Source of the DNA: an uncultured Christiangramia sp.
GTDB lineage: Bacteria > Bacteroidota > Bacteroidia > Flavobacteriales > Flavobacteriaceae
Direction of reading: 5' to 3'
Assembly: GCF_913046405.1 (NCBI RefSeq)
Contig: NZ_CAJWRQ010000009.1
Span: forward strand, 1-49,239
Length of the DNA: 49,239 bases
The translations under genes and the position numbers were made by a program. Below the pieces are notes generated by a model. The model searched no databases. It was given only the letters and a program-made list of their open reading frames with translations, and was not told the origin of the DNA. This document shows positions 8,434 to 17,698 of this stretch, piece by piece. Numbering within the stretch: position 1 is the stretch's first letter; every line of letters starts with the position of its first letter.

Positions 8434-8581
8434 CCTATTTAACAGGGTTTAGCACTAATTAACCTCTTTTAACAGCAAACCCATTTTTTAACGAAAATTA
8501 CTCCCAAATCGAAACTTTTATCACACCGAATCAGCAATTTTAAATTCTAAAGCTAAAGTATTCAGAATTAGAAAAATGTAG

Positions 8582-8621
8582 TATCTTTGCAGCCTTATTA
8601 ATAATCGGGGTCGAGAACCCC
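8582..8621 (+). promoter_or_regulatory. rpsP promoter and leader hairpin
   Basis: TATCTTTG (8582-8589) is a perfect -7 element; no clear TTG lies at the usual distance. Just downstream in the leader, GGGGT (8607-8611) pairs with ACCCC (8617-8621) around CGAGA, ending 14 bases before the rpsP ATG. Confidence 0.55.
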
Positions 8622-8635
8622 AAAATTTAATTTTT

Positions 8636-9232
8636 ATGCCAGTAAAAATAAGATTACAAAGACACGGTAAAAAAGGAAAACCTTTTTTCTGGATCGTAGC
8701 AGCGGATACCCGCGCTAAAAGAGATGGTAAATTCCTTGACAAATTAGGGATCTACAATCCAAACACAAATCCTGCAACTATCGAATTAGATGTTGATGGA
8801 GCTGTAAAATGGTTACAGAACGGTGCTCAGCCAACTGACACTGCTCGTGCAATTCTTTCTTACAAAGGAGCTTTACTTAAAAAACACCTTGCAGGTGGAG
8901 TTAAGAAAGGTGCTTTAACTGAAGAACAGGCTGAAGAGAAATTCAACGCCTGGCTGGAAGAGAAAGAAGGAAAAGTTGACGCAAAGAAAGAATCTTTGAC
9001 GAAAGCTCAGGAAGCTGAAAAAGCGAAAGCTTTAGAAGCTGAAAAAGAAGTAAACGCTAAACGTGACGCTGAAGCCAGAGAAGCTGCTGAAGCTGAAACG
9101 AAAGCGGCTGCTGAGGCTGAAGCTGCTGCAACTGCAGAAGCTACAGATGACGCAACTGTCGAAGCTGCTGAAGAAGAAGTGGGCGCTGCAACTGCAGAAG
9201 AAGCTAATACTGAGGATAAGAAAGACGCTTAA
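8636..9232 (+). CDS. rpsP: 30S ribosomal protein S16 with long acidic/alanine-rich tail
   Basis: The N-terminal ~80 residues are canonical S16: [40 protein letters not shown] and ALLKKHL. S16 is a small-subunit assembly protein bound to 16S rRNA. From about residue 120 to 198 the protein is low-complexity Ala/Glu/Lys, roughly doubling the usual bacterial length of 80-90. Extended S16 tails are, to my knowledge, common in flavobacteria. The gene is first in an rpsP-rimM operon (12-base gap), which makes sense because RimM acts in 30S maturation. The start ATG is fixed by homology. Confidence 0.96.
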   Translation: MPVKIRLQRHGKKGKPFFWIVAADTRAKRDGKFLDKLGIYNPNTNPATIELDVDGAVKWLQNGAQPTDTARAILSYKGALLKKHLAGGVKKGALTEEQAEEKFNAWLEEKEGKVDAKKESLTKAQEAEKAKALEAEKEVNAKRDAEAREAAEAETKAAAEAEAAATAEATDDATVEAAEEEVGAATAEEANTEDKKDA

Positions 9233-9243
9233 AACAGTAGACG

Positions 9244-9771
9244 ATGACTAAGGAAGATTGTTTCTACCTGGGGCGCATCGTCGCAAAATTTAGTTTTAAG
9301 GGCGAAGTGCTTATTAAATTAGACACCGACGAACCTGAACTTTACACAGAAATGGAATCGGTTTTCGTTGAATACAACGAAAACCTGGTTCCATTTTTTA
9401 TTGAAAGATCTTACCTCCACAAAAGTACTCTTCTAAGAGCCAAGATCGAGGATATCGATACCGAGCAGGATGCAGAAGACATGATTGGTGCAGAACTCTA
9501 CCTGCCTCTTGAGCAATTACCTCAGCTTCCCGACGATAAATTCTATTTCCATGAGATCATTGGCTTTGATGTTATCGATCAACAACACGGGAATATTGGA
9601 AAGATTGTTTCCATCAACGATACTACAGCCCAGGCGCTGTTCGAAATTGATAAGGATGGCAAACAAATCCTGATTCCAATGAACGATGAGTTTATTGAAA
9701 AGGTAGACAAAAAGAACAAGCAGATCAAAGTTATCACTCCTGAAGGTCTGGTTGACCTTTACCTTAACTAA
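9244..9771 (+). CDS. rimM: 16S rRNA processing protein RimM
   Basis: A 175-residue protein with the two expected parts: an N-terminal RimM beta-barrel (YLGRIVAKFSFKGEVLIKLD) and a C-terminal PRC-barrel (KFYFHEIIGFDVID, QILIPMNDEFIEKVD, ITPEGLVDLYLN). It assists late 30S assembly, particularly around the head where S19 binds. It lies directly downstream of rpsP and is surely co-transcribed. Its stop codon overlaps the stop codon of the convergent ald gene by three bases, so the two genes share their ends with no visible terminator between them. Confidence 0.95.
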   Translation: MTKEDCFYLGRIVAKFSFKGEVLIKLDTDEPELYTEMESVFVEYNENLVPFFIERSYLHKSTLLRAKIEDIDTEQDAEDMIGAELYLPLEQLPQLPDDKFYFHEIIGFDVIDQQHGNIGKIVSINDTTAQALFEIDKDGKQILIPMNDEFIEKVDKKNKQIKVITPEGLVDLYLN

Positions 9772-10868
9772 GCATAGGTTTCATCCCATCCGAACGCCTC
9801 CAGTATTGGATCATAGACGATAGTTCCCTTTACAATATTAAGTCCCTTAGCAAGCAATGAATCATGATCACATGCTTTTTCCCAACCTGCATCTGCCAGT
9901 TTGAGAATATAAGGTAGTGTGACATTCGTTAAAGCAAGCGTAGAAGTATATGGCACCGCTCCAGGCATGTTTGCCACACAATAATGTACGATATCATTAA
10001 TGATATAAGCAGGATCTTCATGCGTAGTAGGCCTCGTGGTTTCGATACAACCTCCCTGATCCACCGCTACATCCACGATTACCGCCCCTGGTTGCATCGT
10101 CTTCAGCATATCTCTGGTAACAAGTTTTGGAGCTTTTGCGCCTGTGATTAGCACACCACCAACCACAAGATCTGTGGTTTTCAAGTGTTTCCTAATATTA
10201 TATTCGTTCGAGAATTCGGTTACCACGTGACTAGGCATGATATCGTTCACATACCTTAATTTATTCATGTTCACATCAAGAACGGTGACCTGTGCACCTA
10301 ATCCAGCTGCCATTTTCGCCGCTTGAATTCCAACCACACCTGCACCCAAGACAAGCACTTTACCTGGCGGAACACCCGGCACACCACCAAGTAACAAACC
10401 TTTACCCTGCACAGGTTTTTCAAGATATTTCGCTCCCTGCTGAATAGCCATCCTTCCTGCTACCTCACTCATGGGAGTTAATAATGGCAATGTACCATCC
10501 TTATCCTCTACCGTTTCATAAGCTATACACACAGATTTACTACGCATCATGGCCTCCGTAAGATTCTGGTTGGAAGCAAAATGAAAATACGTAAATACTA
10601 TCTGATCTTCTTTAATTAAACCATATTCCTGTTCGATCGGTTCTTTGACCTTTACGATCATATCGCTAACCTCGTAAACCCGGTCTATGGATGGAAGTAT
10701 CATAGCACCTGCAGCATGGTAGTCTTTATCATCAAAACCACTGGAATCTCCAGCAGTTGATTGTACATAAACCTCATGACCATTTTTCGAAAGTTCGAGT
10801 ACTCCGGCAGGTGTCATGCCCACCCTGTTTTCATTGTTTTTGATCTCCTTCGGAATTCCAATTTTCAT
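9768..10868 (-). CDS. ald: alanine dehydrogenase
   Basis: A 366-residue protein. It has the N-terminal MKIGIPKEIKNNENRVGMTP typical of alanine dehydrogenase/PNT-alpha proteins and the Rossmann motif VLVLGAGVVGIQAAKMAAGLGA at about 172. Also present are VGGVLITGAKAPKLV and DVAVDQGGCIETTRPT. It catalyses NAD-dependent interconversion of L-alanine and pyruvate plus ammonia. The full length is close to the usual 370. It lies downstream of leuS on the same strand, but a strong terminator separates them, so it is probably a separate unit. Confidence 0.93.
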   Translation of the reverse strand: MKIGIPKEIKNNENRVGMTPAGVLELSKNGHEVYVQSTAGDSSGFDDKDYHAAGAMILPSIDRVYEVSDMIVKVKEPIEQEYGLIKEDQIVFTYFHFASNQNLTEAMMRSKSVCIAYETVEDKDGTLPLLTPMSEVAGRMAIQQGAKYLEKPVQGKGLLLGGVPGVPPGKVLVLGAGVVGIQAAKMAAGLGAQVTVLDVNMNKLRYVNDIMPSHVVTEFSNEYNIRKHLKTTDLVVGGVLITGAKAPKLVTRDMLKTMQPGAVIVDVAVDQGGCIETTRPTTHEDPAYIINDIVHYCVANMPGAVPYTSTLALTNVTLPYILKLADAGWEKACDHDSLLAKGLNIVKGTIVYDPILEAFGWDETYA

Positions 10869-10899
10869 GGTAGATAATTTTATTTCCGAAAAATATAAA

Positions 10900-10952
10900 A
10901 GAAAATAAAAATAGGGGTATAAAAATTTATAAATAACATTTTACACCCCTAT
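10900..10952 (-). terminator. terminator of leuS
   Basis: ATAGGGGTATAAAA (10911-10924) pairs with TTTTACACCCCTAT (10939-10952), with one non-Watson-Crick position. On the minus strand the hairpin runs into TTTTATTTTC. It begins 18 bases after the leuS stop codon. Confidence 0.85.
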
Positions 10953-10970
10953 CCAATAATTTAAAGGGGT

Positions 10971-13784
10971 TTACATTACGATATTTACAATTTTACCCGG
11001 AACTACTATCACTTTCTTAGGGGTAGATCCGTCTAATTGATTTTTAGTCCGGTCATCGTTGAGAACATTCTTTTCAATTTCCTCTCTGGACATATCCATA
11101 GGTAATTCCATCGTAAATCTCATCTTACCATTAAAGGAAACCGGGTAGTTCTTCGTACTCTCCACAAGAAACTTCTCTTCATACTCCGGGTACTCCGCGG
11201 TAGTAATAGATTCAGCATTCCCAAGTTTTTCCCAGAGTTCTTCGGCAATGTGAGGTGCGTATGGTGCAATAAGGACAGTTAAAGGCTCAAGTACCTCCCT
11301 TTGGTTACAGTTTTGAGCAGTAAGCTCATTTACACAGATCATAAATGTAGAAACCGAAGTATTGAAACTGAAGTCTTCAATATCCTCTGTTACTTTTTTA
11401 ATGGTTTTATGTAGTGTTTTTAAAGAGTCGGCTGAAGCTTTATCGTTAGTAATAACGAACTGCTCTTCATTATGGAAAAGCTTCCAGAATTTCTTCAGAA
11501 AATTATGTACACCGGTAATTCCCGCTGTATTCCATGGTTTTGCCTGTTCGAGCGGCCCCAGGAACATTTCATACATTCTTAATGTGTCTGCACCATATCG
11601 TTCACAAATCTCATCTGGATTCACCACATTGTATTTAGACTTCGACATTTTCTCCACTTCCCTTCCAACAATATATCGTCCATCTTCCAGCACGAATTTA
11701 GCATCTACAAATTCAGGTCTCCACTTTTTGAAACCTTCTACATCAAGTTCATCTGAGGAATTTACCAACGAAACATCTACATGAATTGGCTGCACGTTGT
11801 TTCCCTTGATCTGGGTGCTTGAAATGAATACATTCTCACCTTCCAGCCTGTAAACAAACGCACTGGTTCCCAGGATCATTCCCTGGTTGATCAATTTCTT
11901 GAATGGCTCCTCTACCGTAAGTCTCCCACGATCGCTTAGAAATTTGGTCCAGAATCTGGAATATAATAAATGACCCGTAGCATGTTCGCTACCACCAATA
12001 TAAAGATCCACATTCTCCCAGTACTGCTGTGCCTCTTCGGAAACAAAAGTATCAGGATTGCCGGCATCCATATATCTGAAAAGATACCAGCTACTTCCAG
12101 CCCATCCCGGCATGGTATTCAATTCCAACTGAAATACTGTGGAGTTGTTAATCTTATCATTAGAAACTACCTCGTTTTTTTCAGTATCCCATGCCCAGTT
12201 GGTGGCATTTCCCAGAGGTGGTTCACCGGTTTCAGTAGGAAGATACTTCTCCACTTCTGGTAACCTCAATGGAAGGTGCTCCAGGTCTATCATTTTTGGC
12301 AGGCCATTCACGTAGTAAACAGGAAATGGCTCTCCCCAGTATCTCTGTCGGCTAAAGACGGCATCTCTAAGCCTGTAATTTGTCATACCATAACCCTGAC
12401 CTGTTTTTTCAAGCTCAAGAATTACACGGTTCAGCGCTTCTTTATATTCCAGCCCGCTAAGAAAATCTGAGTTTGCGATTACTGTTCCTTCTTTCCCCGC
12501 ATAAGCTTCCTGGGAAACATCTACATCTTCGAAAATATTAGTGATAGGGAGATCAAAATGTCTCGCAAAATCATGATCTCTTTGGTCTCCACAAGGAACG
12601 GCCATTACCGCCCCGGTTCCATATCCCGCCAGCACATAATCCCCGATCCAGATTGGAACAGGCTCTTTGGTAAAAGGATGTTCTGCATACGCACCAGTGA
12701 AAGCACCGCTAATGGTCTTTACATCTGCCATTCGCTCACGTTCACTCCTTTTTGCCGTAGCTTCAATATAAGTTTCAACTTCTTCCTTGCGATCTTCAGT
12801 AGTTATCTTAGATACGAGCTCATGTTCCGGAGCAAGTGTCATAAAATTGACTCCAAAAATGGTATCAGGTCTTGTAGTGAAAACTTCAAATTCTGCATCG
12901 CTGTTCATTACTTTGAACGCAACCTGGGCACCTACAGATTTCCCGATCCAATTACGCTGACTCTCCTTCAGACTTTCGGTCCAGTCAAGTTTATTTAGGT
13001 CCTGTAGCAATCTTTCAGCAAAAGCTGAAATTCTCATGCTCCACTGAGTCATTTTTTTACGAATTACCGGGTAGCCTCCTCTTTCAGAAACACCATTTAC
13101 GATTTCATCATTAGCAAGAACAGTTCCCAGTTGCGGACACCAGTTCACTTCAGTTTCAGCGAGGTAGGTAAGCCTGTATTTTAATAAAATTCGTTCTTTT
13201 TCATCTTCAGAATAACGATTCCATTCTTCCGCAGAGAATTCAGCAATATCAGCATCACAGGCAGCATTAACCCGTGTATTTCCTTCCGAAGAAAAAATAT
13301 CCACCAGTTCAGAAACCGGTCTTGACTTTTCAGCTTCCAGATCATACCAGCTCTCGAATAACTGGATAAAGATCCACTGTGTCCATTTGTAATAATCTGG
13401 TTCACTGGTACGCACTTCGCGACTCCAGTCGAATGAAAAGCCGATCTTATCAAGTTGCTCCCGGTAACGGGCAATGTTATTTTGAGTTGTCAACGCAGGA
13501 TGCTGACCCGTCTGGATCGCGTACTGCTCTGCCGGAAGCCCAAAACTATCATATCCCTGGGGATGCAATACGTTAAATCCCTTATGGCGCTTGTATCGGG
13601 CATAGATATCACTGGCAATATACCCTAACGGATGCCCTACATGTAAACCGGCTCCAGAAGGATAAGGAAACATATCCAGCACATAATATTTTGGTTTATC
13701 TGTATTGTTAGTAGCCTTGAAAGTCTGGTTTTGCGCCCAGTATTTCTGCCATTTTTCCTCAATCTTATTAAAGTGGTAACTCAT
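10971..13784 (-). CDS. leuS: leucyl-tRNA synthetase
   Basis: A 937-residue class I aminoacyl-tRNA synthetase. The HIGH-type motif lies in PYPSGAGLHVGHPLGY (about residues 41-56), and KMSKS lies in EKMSKSKYNVVNPDE (about 710). In between, FEVFTTRPDTIFGVNFM and YGTGAVMAVPCGDQRDHDFA mark the CP1 editing domain. TMPGWAGSSWYLFRYMD and YIGGSEHATGHLLYSRF are LeuRS-specific. The C-terminal anticodon-binding and LeuRS-specific domains are complete. It charges tRNA-Leu and hydrolyses misacylated products. The ATG at 13784 gives the expected N-terminus. Confidence 0.97.
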   Translation of the reverse strand: MSYHFNKIEEKWQKYWAQNQTFKATNNTDKPKYYVLDMFPYPSGAGLHVGHPLGYIASDIYARYKRHKGFNVLHPQGYDSFGLPAEQYAIQTGQHPALTTQNNIARYREQLDKIGFSFDWSREVRTSEPDYYKWTQWIFIQLFESWYDLEAEKSRPVSELVDIFSSEGNTRVNAACDADIAEFSAEEWNRYSEDEKERILLKYRLTYLAETEVNWCPQLGTVLANDEIVNGVSERGGYPVIRKKMTQWSMRISAFAERLLQDLNKLDWTESLKESQRNWIGKSVGAQVAFKVMNSDAEFEVFTTRPDTIFGVNFMTLAPEHELVSKITTEDRKEEVETYIEATAKRSERERMADVKTISGAFTGAYAEHPFTKEPVPIWIGDYVLAGYGTGAVMAVPCGDQRDHDFARHFDLPITNIFEDVDVSQEAYAGKEGTVIANSDFLSGLEYKEALNRVILELEKTGQGYGMTNYRLRDAVFSRQRYWGEPFPVYYVNGLPKMIDLEHLPLRLPEVEKYLPTETGEPPLGNATNWAWDTEKNEVVSNDKINNSTVFQLELNTMPGWAGSSWYLFRYMDAGNPDTFVSEEAQQYWENVDLYIGGSEHATGHLLYSRFWTKFLSDRGRLTVEEPFKKLINQGMILGTSAFVYRLEGENVFISSTQIKGNNVQPIHVDVSLVNSSDELDVEGFKKWRPEFVDAKFVLEDGRYIVGREVEKMSKSKYNVVNPDEICERYGADTLRMYEMFLGPLEQAKPWNTAGITGVHNFLKKFWKLFHNEEQFVITNDKASADSLKTLHKTIKKVTEDIEDFSFNTSVSTFMICVNELTAQNCNQREVLEPLTVLIAPYAPHIAEELWEKLGNAESITTAEYPEYEEKFLVESTKNYPVSFNGKMRFTMELPMDMSREEIEKNVLNDDRTKNQLDGSTPKKVIVVPGKIVNIVM

Positions 13785-13881
13785 GTGATATCTGCTTAAC
13801 TAAATTCTTATGAACAGCCCGGGAAGTTCAAAACCCCAAAGCACAGGTGACGGGATCTCTCCTGCCATTTTTATACGGATG

Positions 13882-13889
13882 CAAAAATA
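13882..13889 (-). promoter_or_regulatory. leuS promoter (-7 element)
   Basis: On the minus strand, TATTTTTG at 13889-13882 matches TAnnTTTG. This predicts a leader of about 90 nt before the leuS ATG. I see no recognisable riboswitch or T-box in that leader. Confidence 0.45.
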
Positions 13890-13927
13890 CAATTTTAAAG
13901 GACTTTTTTGAGGGTAACAAGGAACAC

Positions 13928-14857
13928 TTAAAGGGTTTTTCTCGCCTGCTCTTCCATGGGCTTCAGGCATTCATAGATCATTTTATTCACCGGCGTTTTA
14001 ATTCCCAGTCGCTCACCTTCCCGAACGATATAGCCATTAAAGTTCTCGATTTCTGAAGGTTTTCCCTCCATAATATCTCTTTGAGTGGAAGCTGTAGTTC
14101 CTTCCGGCTGATTTTCGATGATCTGAAAGGCCTTTTCAATATGCTCATTATTCAAGGGAATATCTTTGGCATTAGCAACTGATCTAATTTCTGCGGAAGT
14201 TTGTTTCATAAGATCAAACAGGTATGCACTATTTCTAATCTTATCGATACTTACGCGGGTAAGTCCGCCAATTCCACTGATGGTGCAGATAAAAAGAAAC
14301 TTTTTCCAGATCTCCAGCTGAATATTTTCCGGATTGAGAAAATCGATCCTGGCTTCTGAAAATAAATTACTGATCATCGAAATCCTTTCAGATTGGCTAT
14401 TATCTGCTTCCCCAAAAACGATCCTTGGCTCAAAAGAGGCGTGCTTGATCTTCCCGGGTTTTTCAATATAGCTCACGATAAAACATAAACCCGCAAGTAC
14501 GTTTTCCTTCGGAAGTATTTCGGTGAGTTTTTCATAATTATCAGCTCCATTCTGTAAAGGTAGCACGATCGTATCTTTGGAAATATTTTTTTTTAATTCT
14601 GAGGCGACCTCTGGAAGTTGCCAGCTTTTAACTCCTAATAGTATAAGATCTGGAGTCTCAACTTCATCAATATCACTGGTTACCAACTCTGGATGCACAG
14701 TAATATCTCCATTGATACTTTCCAGCTGCAAGCCTGATTCCTTGATCGCCCGCATGTGTTCTCCACGAGCGATAAAACTCACTTTGTTACCCGATTCTGC
14801 AAGTCTCGCTCCAAAGTAACCGCCAACTCCACCTGCTCCGTAAACTAAGATTTTCAT
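13928..14857 (-). CDS. panE: 2-dehydropantoate 2-reductase (ketopantoate reductase) family protein
   Basis: A 309-residue protein starting MKILVYGAGGVGGYFGARLA, the NADP-binding loop of the ApbA/PanE family. LILLGVKSWQLPEV and LPLQNGADNYEKL follow. The C-terminal helical domain has KFLFICTISGIGGLTRVSI and the late catalytic-region motif TTASTQRDIMEGKPSEIENF. PanE reduces ketopantoate to pantoate in coenzyme A synthesis. The family also contains reductases acting on other 2-keto acids, so the substrate is inferred. It is monocistronic with a good promoter (TACATTTG). Confidence 0.88.
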   Translation of the reverse strand: MKILVYGAGGVGGYFGARLAESGNKVSFIARGEHMRAIKESGLQLESINGDITVHPELVTSDIDEVETPDLILLGVKSWQLPEVASELKKNISKDTIVLPLQNGADNYEKLTEILPKENVLAGLCFIVSYIEKPGKIKHASFEPRIVFGEADNSQSERISMISNLFSEARIDFLNPENIQLEIWKKFLFICTISGIGGLTRVSIDKIRNSAYLFDLMKQTSAEIRSVANAKDIPLNNEHIEKAFQIIENQPEGTTASTQRDIMEGKPSEIENFNGYIVREGERLGIKTPVNKMIYECLKPMEEQARKTL

Positions 14858-14871
14858 AAACGTCTTTTGCC

Positions 14872-14879
14872 CAAATGTA
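14872..14879 (-). promoter_or_regulatory. promoter of the ketopantoate reductase gene
   Basis: On the minus strand, TACATTTG (14879-14872) is a perfect -7 element 15 bases from the ATG, implying a very short leader. Confidence 0.5.
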
Positions 14880-14975
14880 CTTATTTCGGTTTAACCTGAA
14901 GATCAGCAGGTTCAATCATTAAAACTTCACAACTTAATGCATCCAATATTTTCAAAAGTTTAAACGTTTTAAATA

Positions 14976-15003
14976 TTGAGAAAGCTGAACTTTCTTATTT
15001 TTA
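14976..15003 (+). promoter_or_regulatory. promoter of the ftsX operon
   Basis: TTG (14976-14978), then 17 nt, then TATTTTTA (14996-15003), a one-mismatch -7 element. It lies 21 bases before the ftsX ATG and is the likely start of the six-gene operon. Confidence 0.45.
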
Positions 15004-15024
15004 CAAAAAATCTGAAGTCACTAT

Positions 15025-15903
15025 ATGACCACATCTTTTGAAAGGTATCAAAAACGCCGACTCATATCCTCCTATTTCTCTGTTGTGATTAGTATTGCAC
15101 TGGTTTTATTTCTCTTAGGAATGCTGGGACTTTTGGTTTTGAACACTAAGAAAGTAGCAGATCACTTTAAAGAACAGATAGCGCTTACCGTATATTTAAA
15201 AGATACCGCCAAGGAAGTAGAGATCGAACAATTGAAGAAGAGCCTGGCAATGGCAGATTATACTAAAACTACCACCTATGTAAGCAAAGAAGATGCAGCT
15301 GCTGCACATAGCGAAGAAATTGGGGAGGACTTCATGGAATTCCTGGGTTACAATCCACTGCAAAATTCTATTGATGTTTATATGAATGCCGATTTCGTTT
15401 CTTCGGAACAGGTTGATGAAATCGCAGCAGATCTCACTTCCAAGAATTTTGTAGATGAGGTCGTATATGATAAACCGCTAATCGCCTTATTGAATGATAA
15501 TGTCAAGAAAATAAGTCTTTGGGTATTGATTGCCAGTACGGTTTTCACATTTATCGCAGTCCTGCTCATAAACTCTAGTATCAGGCTCGCTGTGTATTCA
15601 AAAAGATTTATCATCAAGACCATGCAAATGGTAGGCGCTACCAAAGGTTTTATACGCAGACCTTTTATCTGGCAAAGTGTAAAACTAGGTCTTATTGGCG
15701 CAATTCTCGCCCTTATTGGAATGGCCGCAGTGCTATTCTATCTCAACAACAGTTTTCAGGAATTGAATCTTCTGGGAGATGTAAAAATGCTTGTAATACT
15801 ATTCTCTGGAATTTTCCTGATGGGTATAGTAATTACCTGGATAAGCACATATTTCGCGACATCTCGTTTTCTGAATCTTAAAACAGATGAACTTTACTAT
15901 TAG
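15025..15903 (+). CDS. ftsX: cell division protein FtsX
   Basis: A 292-residue membrane protein of the FtsX/MacB permease fold. One N-terminal transmembrane segment follows the short cytoplasmic head (FERYQKRRLISSYFSV...). A large extracytoplasmic domain is next, then three membrane segments in the C-terminal half. The FtsX-specific AVYSKRFIIKTMQMVGATKGFIRRPF is present. With FtsE it forms the ABC-type complex that controls septal peptidoglycan hydrolases. No ftsE is adjacent, which is usual in flavobacteria. It is the first gene of a tight operon: a DUF3098 gene starts 3 bases after its stop. Confidence 0.93.
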   Translation: MTTSFERYQKRRLISSYFSVVISIALVLFLLGMLGLLVLNTKKVADHFKEQIALTVYLKDTAKEVEIEQLKKSLAMADYTKTTTYVSKEDAAAAHSEEIGEDFMEFLGYNPLQNSIDVYMNADFVSSEQVDEIAADLTSKNFVDEVVYDKPLIALLNDNVKKISLWVLIASTVFTFIAVLLINSSIRLAVYSKRFIIKTMQMVGATKGFIRRPFIWQSVKLGLIGAILALIGMAAVLFYLNNSFQELNLLGDVKMLVILFSGIFLMGIVITWISTYFATSRFLNLKTDELYY

Positions 15904-15906
15904 ACC

Positions 15907-16170
15907 ATGAAAAAAGAGAAAGAAATTCATCAAGGAGGAAGTTTTAATACCGGATTCGTTTTCGGGAAAAGAAACTATATGTTCATGTTCATTGGTCTTG
16001 CTGTGATCGCACTTGGCTTTATACTCATGTCTGGTGGTGGTAGCGAAGATCCGAACGAATTCAATGATGCTATTTACAACTTTCAACGCATAAGGCTTGC
16101 ACCTACCCTCGTTCTAATTGGCTTTGCGATCGAAGTCTATGCCATCCTGTTGAACCCACATAAAAAATAA
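15907..16170 (+). CDS. DUF3098 domain-containing membrane protein
   Basis: An 87-residue protein with two hydrophobic segments: YMFMFIGLAVIALGFILMSG at about 25-44, and one near the C-terminus (LAPTLVLIGFAIEVYAILL). SGGGSEDPNEFNDAIYNFQR lies between them; this arrangement is typical of DUF3098, a Bacteroidota family found between ftsX and uppP. The function is unknown. The constant position between a division gene and a lipid-carrier recycling gene suggests an envelope role, by inference only. Confidence 0.85.
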   Translation: MKKEKEIHQGGSFNTGFVFGKRNYMFMFIGLAVIALGFILMSGGGSEDPNEFNDAIYNFQRIRLAPTLVLIGFAIEVYAILLNPHKK

Positions 16171-16176
16171 TCGAAT

Positions 16177-16971
16177 TTGGATCTATTAGATGCGGTGATC
16201 CTAGGGATCATCCAGGGACTTACTGAATTTTTACCAGTTTCCTCAAGCGGACATTTAGAATTAGGAAAAGCAATTCTCGGGGATACTAGCGTACCTGAAG
16301 AATCACTATTATTTACGGTGGTACTCCATTTTGCTACCGCATTAAGCACCCTGGTAATTTTCAGAAAAGATGTTCTTGAAATATTAAGCGGTCTATTCAG
16401 TTTTAAATGGAACGAAGAAACCCAGTTTTCATTAAAGATCATTATTTCTATGCTTCCTGCTGTAATTGTAGGACTACTTTTTGAAGAACAGCTTGAAGCG
16501 CTTTTTGGAGGAAATATATTGTTCGTTGGGTTTATGCTTCTTGTGACTGCATTGCTTTTATGGCTTGCAGATAAAGCTAAAGATACCGGAAAAAAAGTAA
16601 GCTATTCTAATGCGTTCGTAATTGGAGTAGCCCAGGCGATCGCTATGCTCCCAGGAATTTCAAGAAGTGGTGCAACCATTTCCACTTCTGTTTTGCTTGG
16701 AAACGACAAAACGAAAGCTGCAAGATTTTCATTCCTAATGGTAGTACCTCTTATCTTCGGAAAGATCGCAAAGGATCTTTTAGGAGGAGAATTAACCTCC
16801 AGTTCCACAGACCTGACAGCCCTTGCAGTAGGTTTCATAGCGGCCTTTATCGCCGGTTTGGTTGCCTGCACCTGGATGATCACGCTCGTTAGAAAAAGCA
16901 AGCTCTCCTGGTTTGCCATCTATTGTTTTGTAGTGGGAATCGCAGCGATTATTTTTGCCTATGCTCAATAA
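16177..16971 (+). CDS. uppP: undecaprenyl-diphosphatase UppP (BacA)
   Basis: A 264-residue polytopic membrane protein. Both signature motifs are present: GLTEFLPVSSSGHLELG (about residues 14-30) and the phosphate-binding PGISRSGATIS (about 160-170). UppP dephosphorylates undecaprenyl pyrophosphate so that the lipid carrier can be reused in peptidoglycan synthesis; high levels give bacitracin resistance. The start is TTG at 16177, six bases after the DUF3098 stop; no ATG occurs before the conserved N-terminal helix. Its 3' end overlaps truB. Confidence 0.94.
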   Translation: MDLLDAVILGIIQGLTEFLPVSSSGHLELGKAILGDTSVPEESLLFTVVLHFATALSTLVIFRKDVLEILSGLFSFKWNEETQFSLKIIISMLPAVIVGLLFEEQLEALFGGNILFVGFMLLVTALLLWLADKAKDTGKKVSYSNAFVIGVAQAIAMLPGISRSGATISTSVLLGNDKTKAARFSFLMVVPLIFGKIAKDLLGGELTSSSTDLTALAVGFIAAFIAGLVACTWMITLVRKSKLSWFAIYCFVVGIAAIIFAYAQ

Positions 16972-17677
16972 ACAATTTACTGCGGAAGAATTCAAAGCCG
17001 GACAGGTACTGCTTTTTGACAAACCTTTGAACTGGACTTCTTTTCAGCTGGTGAACAAAGTAAGATGGCTCATTAGAAGAAGTTGTAATATCAAAAAAAT
17101 AAAAGTAGGTCATGCTGGAACTTTAGATCCGCTGGCTACTGGACTTTTGATTATTTGTACAGGAAAGTTTACTAAAACCATTCCCGATCTACAGGGACAG
17201 ATCAAAGAATATAATGGAACCATTAGTCTCGGTGCAACGACACCTTCTTTTGATCTCGAAACCGAATTTGACGCAACTTTCGAAACTTCCCATATTACTG
17301 AAGAAAAGTTGCTGGAAACCAGTAAAAAATTTATTGGAAAGATCGAACAGACACCACCGGTTTTTTCAGCTTTGAAAAAGGATGGAAAGCGACTTTACGA
17401 ATACGCCCGGGAAGGGGAAAAGGTTGAAGTCAAAAAACGAGAGATCGAAATAAACGCTTTTGATATCGACTCTGGTAAATTTCCAGATATAGATTTCAGA
17501 GTAGTTTGTAGTAAAGGAACATACATTCGCAGCCTGGCTCACGAATTCGGGATGGCTTTAGACAGTGGAGCACATCTTTCAGCTTTAAGAAGAACCGGTA
17601 TTGGGGAGTATTCCGTAGAAAATGCGATAGATATTGAATCTTTCGAAAAATTCTTACCTTCACGGGAGAACATTTAA
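16961..17677 (+). CDS. truB: tRNA pseudouridine(55) synthase TruB
   Basis: About 238 residues. The catalytic motif is GHAGTLDPLATGLLIICTGK, whose Asp is the nucleophile that isomerises U55 in the T-loop of tRNAs. TPPVFSALKKDGKRLYEYAR and CSKGTYIRSLAHEFG are further family hallmarks. I chose the ATG at 16961 (MLNKQF), which overlaps the uppP end by 11 bases; a TTG two codons upstream is possible. No PUA domain is evident, in line with short Bacteroidota forms. Confidence 0.94.
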   Translation: MLNKQFTAEEFKAGQVLLFDKPLNWTSFQLVNKVRWLIRRSCNIKKIKVGHAGTLDPLATGLLIICTGKFTKTIPDLQGQIKEYNGTISLGATTPSFDLETEFDATFETSHITEEKLLETSKKFIGKIEQTPPVFSALKKDGKRLYEYAREGEKVEVKKREIEINAFDIDSGKFPDIDFRVVCSKGTYIRSLAHEFGMALDSGAHLSALRRTGIGEYSVENAIDIESFEKFLPSRENI

Positions 17678-17698
17678 GATAGAGGGAACTCTAATCCC

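Noticed and set aside
12558-12998. A 146-residue plus-strand frame inside leuS
   Set aside because: Antisense shadow of a fully conserved leuS region; no domain of its own. The same applies to 11362-11784 and 28203-28646.
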